A stretch of DNA of 6,451 nucleotides from Candidatus Bathyarchaeota archaeon (GTDB lineage Archaea; Thermoproteota; Bathyarchaeia; TCS64). Shown here one piece after another: positions 5,010-6,451 of the stretch (within the stretch, counting starts at the first letter, position 1; the number at the start of each line of letters is the position of its first letter). The stretch is from positions 1-6,451 of the forward strand of contig DUKA01000192.1 of the NCBI GenBank assembly GCA_013329615.1. The letters are read 5' to 3'. Under the pieces are notes generated by a model. It worked only from the letters and a program-made list of their open reading frames with translations, searched no databases and was not told the origin of the DNA. The position numbers and the translations under genes were made by a program.

Positions 5010-5807
5010 ATGCCGAGTCATGAGCGGGCGGAGATAGGGGTCATCGGCGGAACGGGTGTCTATGATCCTGATATGCTTGAGGATCGCAGGGAGGTCAAGG
5101 TGCATACGCCCTACGGGGCGCCTTCGGACCTGATAACCCTCGGCAATATCAAGGGGAGGCGCGTTGCCTTCCTACCACGCCACGGGCATGGTCACGTCAT
5201 ACCGCCACACGCGATAAACGCGAGGGCGAACATCTGGGCACTCAAGGAGCTGGGGGTGAAGCAGATCGTCGCCTCAAGCGCGGTGGGGAGTCTACGCGTC
5301 GACTACAAGCCGGGGGAGTTCGTGCTCACCGACCAGTTCATAGACAGGACGAAGGCGCGCCCCGACACCTTCTACGATAGCGGGCAGGTCTGCCACGTCA
5401 GCAGCGCCGACCCCGTCTGTCCCCAGCTACACGACTACTTCCTCAAGTACGCCAAGAAGCTGAAGCTGCCAGTGCACGAGAACGGAACATACGTCTGCGT
5501 CCAGGGGCCCCGCTTCAGCACGCGTGCTGAGTCGAAGCTGTTCAGGCAATGGGGCTGCGACATCATTGGCATGACGCTCTACCCGGAGTTGGTGCTCGCC
5601 CGCGAGACGGAGATGTGCTACGTCTCCGTGGCGATGGTGACCGACTACGACGTCTGGGCGGAGAAGCCCGTGAGCGCGACCGATGTGGTCGAGGTCATGC
5701 GGAATAATGCCTCGAACTTCGTCAAGTTGGTCATGGGGGCGCTCCCCGGGATGCCGAAGGAGAGGACATGCGGCTGCGGCGAGGCGCTCAAGTACAGCCT
5801 CATGTAG
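5010..5807 (+). CDS. mtnP: S-methyl-5'-thioadenosine phosphorylase (MTAP/PNP family)
   Basis: This enzyme phosphorolyses 5'-methylthioadenosine, the by-product of polyamine and other SAM-dependent synthesis, to adenine and 5-methylthioribose 1-phosphate in the cytosol; archaeal members can also take adenosine. The 265 residues show the family's phosphate loop IGVIGGTGVYD (residues 9-19), PRHGHGHVIPPHAINARANI (56-75), VQGPRFSTRAES (164-175), the methionine-bearing GMTLYPELVLARE (187-199) and ATDYD-type TDYDVW (211-216). Asp212 and Asp214 match the pair that reads the 6-amino group of adenine in human MTAP, favouring MTA over inosine-type substrates. The C-terminal CGC at 254-256 is the CXC motif described for thermostable archaeal MTAP and PNP enzymes. 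The ATG start is supported by a TATA box 27 bp upstream and by the glycine-rich loop soon after it. The gene is divergent from the MFS gene and lies 36 bp before the formyltransferase start. The family is certain, MTA specificity likely. Confidence 0.93.
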   Translation: MPSHERAEIGVIGGTGVYDPDMLEDRREVKVHTPYGAPSDLITLGNIKGRRVAFLPRHGHGHVIPPHAINARANIWALKELGVKQIVASSAVGSLRVDYKPGEFVLTDQFIDRTKARPDTFYDSGQVCHVSSADPVCPQLHDYFLKYAKKLKLPVHENGTYVCVQGPRFSTRAESKLFRQWGCDIIGMTLYPELVLARETEMCYVSVAMVTDYDVWAEKPVSATDVVEVMRNNASNFVKLVMGALPGMPKERTCGCGEALKYSLM

Positions 5808-5814
5808 CCGAATC

Positions 5815-5822
5815 TTCTTATC
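5815..5822 (+). promoter_or_regulatory. Possible TATA box of the formyltransferase gene
   Basis: TTCTTATC is centred about 26 bp before the ATG at 5844, the spacing of the other leaderless genes here. It is a poorer match than the others and sits right behind the phosphorylase stop, so readthrough from the phosphorylase promoter is an equal possibility. Confidence 0.35.
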
Positions 5823-5843
5823 CGCTCCAGCCATATGACAGGC

Positions 5844-6451
5844 ATGGCCAAGCTCAACTACGTCTTCATGGTCCTGAAGGAGCACCCCTATGGCAGGGAG
5901 ATGCTCTGCCAGCTCCTCGCCGCGGGCTACGAGCCTCGGGCGATAGTCGAGGAGGACTCGCCGATAGGGGACGAGGAGAGGGAGAAATTCTTGACACGCA
6001 TCAAGGGGTTCCCCGTGGCGCCGACGTTCACCGAGCAGCTGAAGGGGAGGAGCATCGAGAGGTACTCTGTGCCCCACCACAACAAGGCGGAGTCGCGTGA
6101 GTTGCTGGAGAGGCTGAAGCCGGACCTCGTCGTTCTCGGGGGGACGCGGATCATAAAGCCCGCGATCATCAACATCCCCAAGGACGGTATGGTGAACAGC
6201 CACCCCGGGCTCCTGCCCGAGTGCAGGGGCTCCGCCAGCGTTGCCTGGAGCATATACTTCGACATCCCCATTGGATGTACCATCCACTTCATCGACCCCA
6301 ACATTGACACCGGCCCCATAATCAAGAAGCAGATCATCCCCGTGCACCGCGGCGACACGTACGAGAAGCTGTGCTGGGGGACCATCGCCGTCGCCGGCGA
6401 GTTGATGGTTTACGCCGTCGGGCAGTGGAAGAGAGGTACACTCAAGAGGGT
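5844..6451 (+). CDS. Formyltransferase-fold protein, 3' end cut by window edge
   Basis: This open frame reaches the right edge with no stop. The visible 202 residues begin like a Rossmann-type formyltransferase domain (LNYVFMVLKEHPYGREMLCQLLAAGYEP). They carry the catalytic set of the GART/Fmt/PurN-type fold: Asn118 and His120 in NSHPGLLPECRG, and Asp155 in GCTIHFIDPNIDTGPII. Such enzymes move a formyl group from 10-formyltetrahydrofolate to an amine on GAR, Met-tRNA or an amino sugar. The N-terminus lacks the usual PurN opening and the usual Fmt TPxFA motif, so the acceptor is open. Archaea generally do not formylate initiator Met-tRNA, which makes an Fmt role less likely; a sugar N-formyltransferase or a folate-independent relative is possible. 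The ATG at 5844 is chosen because of a TATA-like box 26 bp upstream and because MAKLNYVF begins the first strand. An in-frame ATG at 5835 would add three residues. The gene lies just behind the MTA phosphorylase and could be co-transcribed with it. Confidence 0.82.
   Translation, partial: MAKLNYVFMVLKEHPYGREMLCQLLAAGYEPRAIVEEDSPIGDEEREKFLTRIKGFPVAPTFTEQLKGRSIERYSVPHHNKAESRELLERLKPDLVVLGGTRIIKPAIINIPKDGMVNSHPGLLPECRGSASVAWSIYFDIPIGCTIHFIDPNIDTGPIIKKQIIPVHRGDTYEKLCWGTIAVAGELMVYAVGQWKRGTLKR

Noticed and set aside
5427..6347. A 306-codon open frame on the minus strand, antisense to the phosphorylase end and the formyltransferase.
   Set aside because: It runs through two well-supported plus-strand genes and has a composition (His, Asp, Val, Leu, Gly and Arg rich, no motifs) typical of the shadow of GC-rich coding DNA.
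1..6451. CRISPR array, tRNA, rRNA, insertion sequence or integration site.
   Set aside because: No regularly spaced repeats, tRNA-like cloverleaf, transposase motif or terminal inverted repeats were noticed in reading the gaps and genes.

Overview
The window looks archaeal. It opens with the end of a cdvB (ESCRT-III) gene fused by a 4-bp overlap to cdvC (MIT-domain, Vps4-type AAA ATPase), the core of the Cdv cell-division and membrane-remodelling machinery. Several other genes have an A/T-rich box about 26-30 bp upstream of the start codon, the arrangement expected of archaeal TATA-driven, leaderless or near-leaderless transcripts. The CdvC sequence (SKWLG pore loop, VGGEVRMRNQFLKEMDG stretch, IRRFQKR arginine fingers, no obvious Vps4 beta domain) fits the crenarchaeal/TACK style better than the eukaryotic one. 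The DNA is GC-rich by eye. I cannot name the lineage.

Layout. Positions 1-1790 (+) form a tight operon: the 3' end of cdvB, cdvC, then a 134-residue protein of unknown function with a central hydrophobic hairpin, which starts directly after the cdvC stop. This operon converges on a minus-strand gene (1787-2836) for an adenosine-deaminase-superfamily enzyme; the two stop codons share one CTAG palindrome. An 89-bp divergent promoter region separates the deaminase from a plus-strand histidine-phosphatase-superfamily gene (2926-3630). That gene converges across 64 bp on a minus-strand 12-helix MFS transporter (3695-4918). A 91-bp divergent promoter region (4919-5009) then separates the transporter from a plus-strand MTA-phosphorylase-type gene (5010-5807). 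Close behind it is a formyltransferase-fold gene that runs off the right edge (5844-6451).

How the genes may work together. CdvB and CdvC should act together: CdvB forms membrane-associated filaments, and CdvC binds its MIM2-like tail through the MIT domain and pulls subunits out. The small hairpin protein is a candidate additional membrane component of this system. The deaminase and the MTA phosphorylase are both purine-nucleoside enzymes and could share the salvage of 5'-methylthioadenosine, 5'-deoxyadenosine or adenosine left over from SAM chemistry. They are not in one operon, so this link is inferred from function. The substrates of the phosphatase, transporter and formyltransferase cannot be read from the sequence. 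No RNA genes, mobile elements or CRISPR arrays were seen, and no gene-free stretch exceeds about 90 bases.
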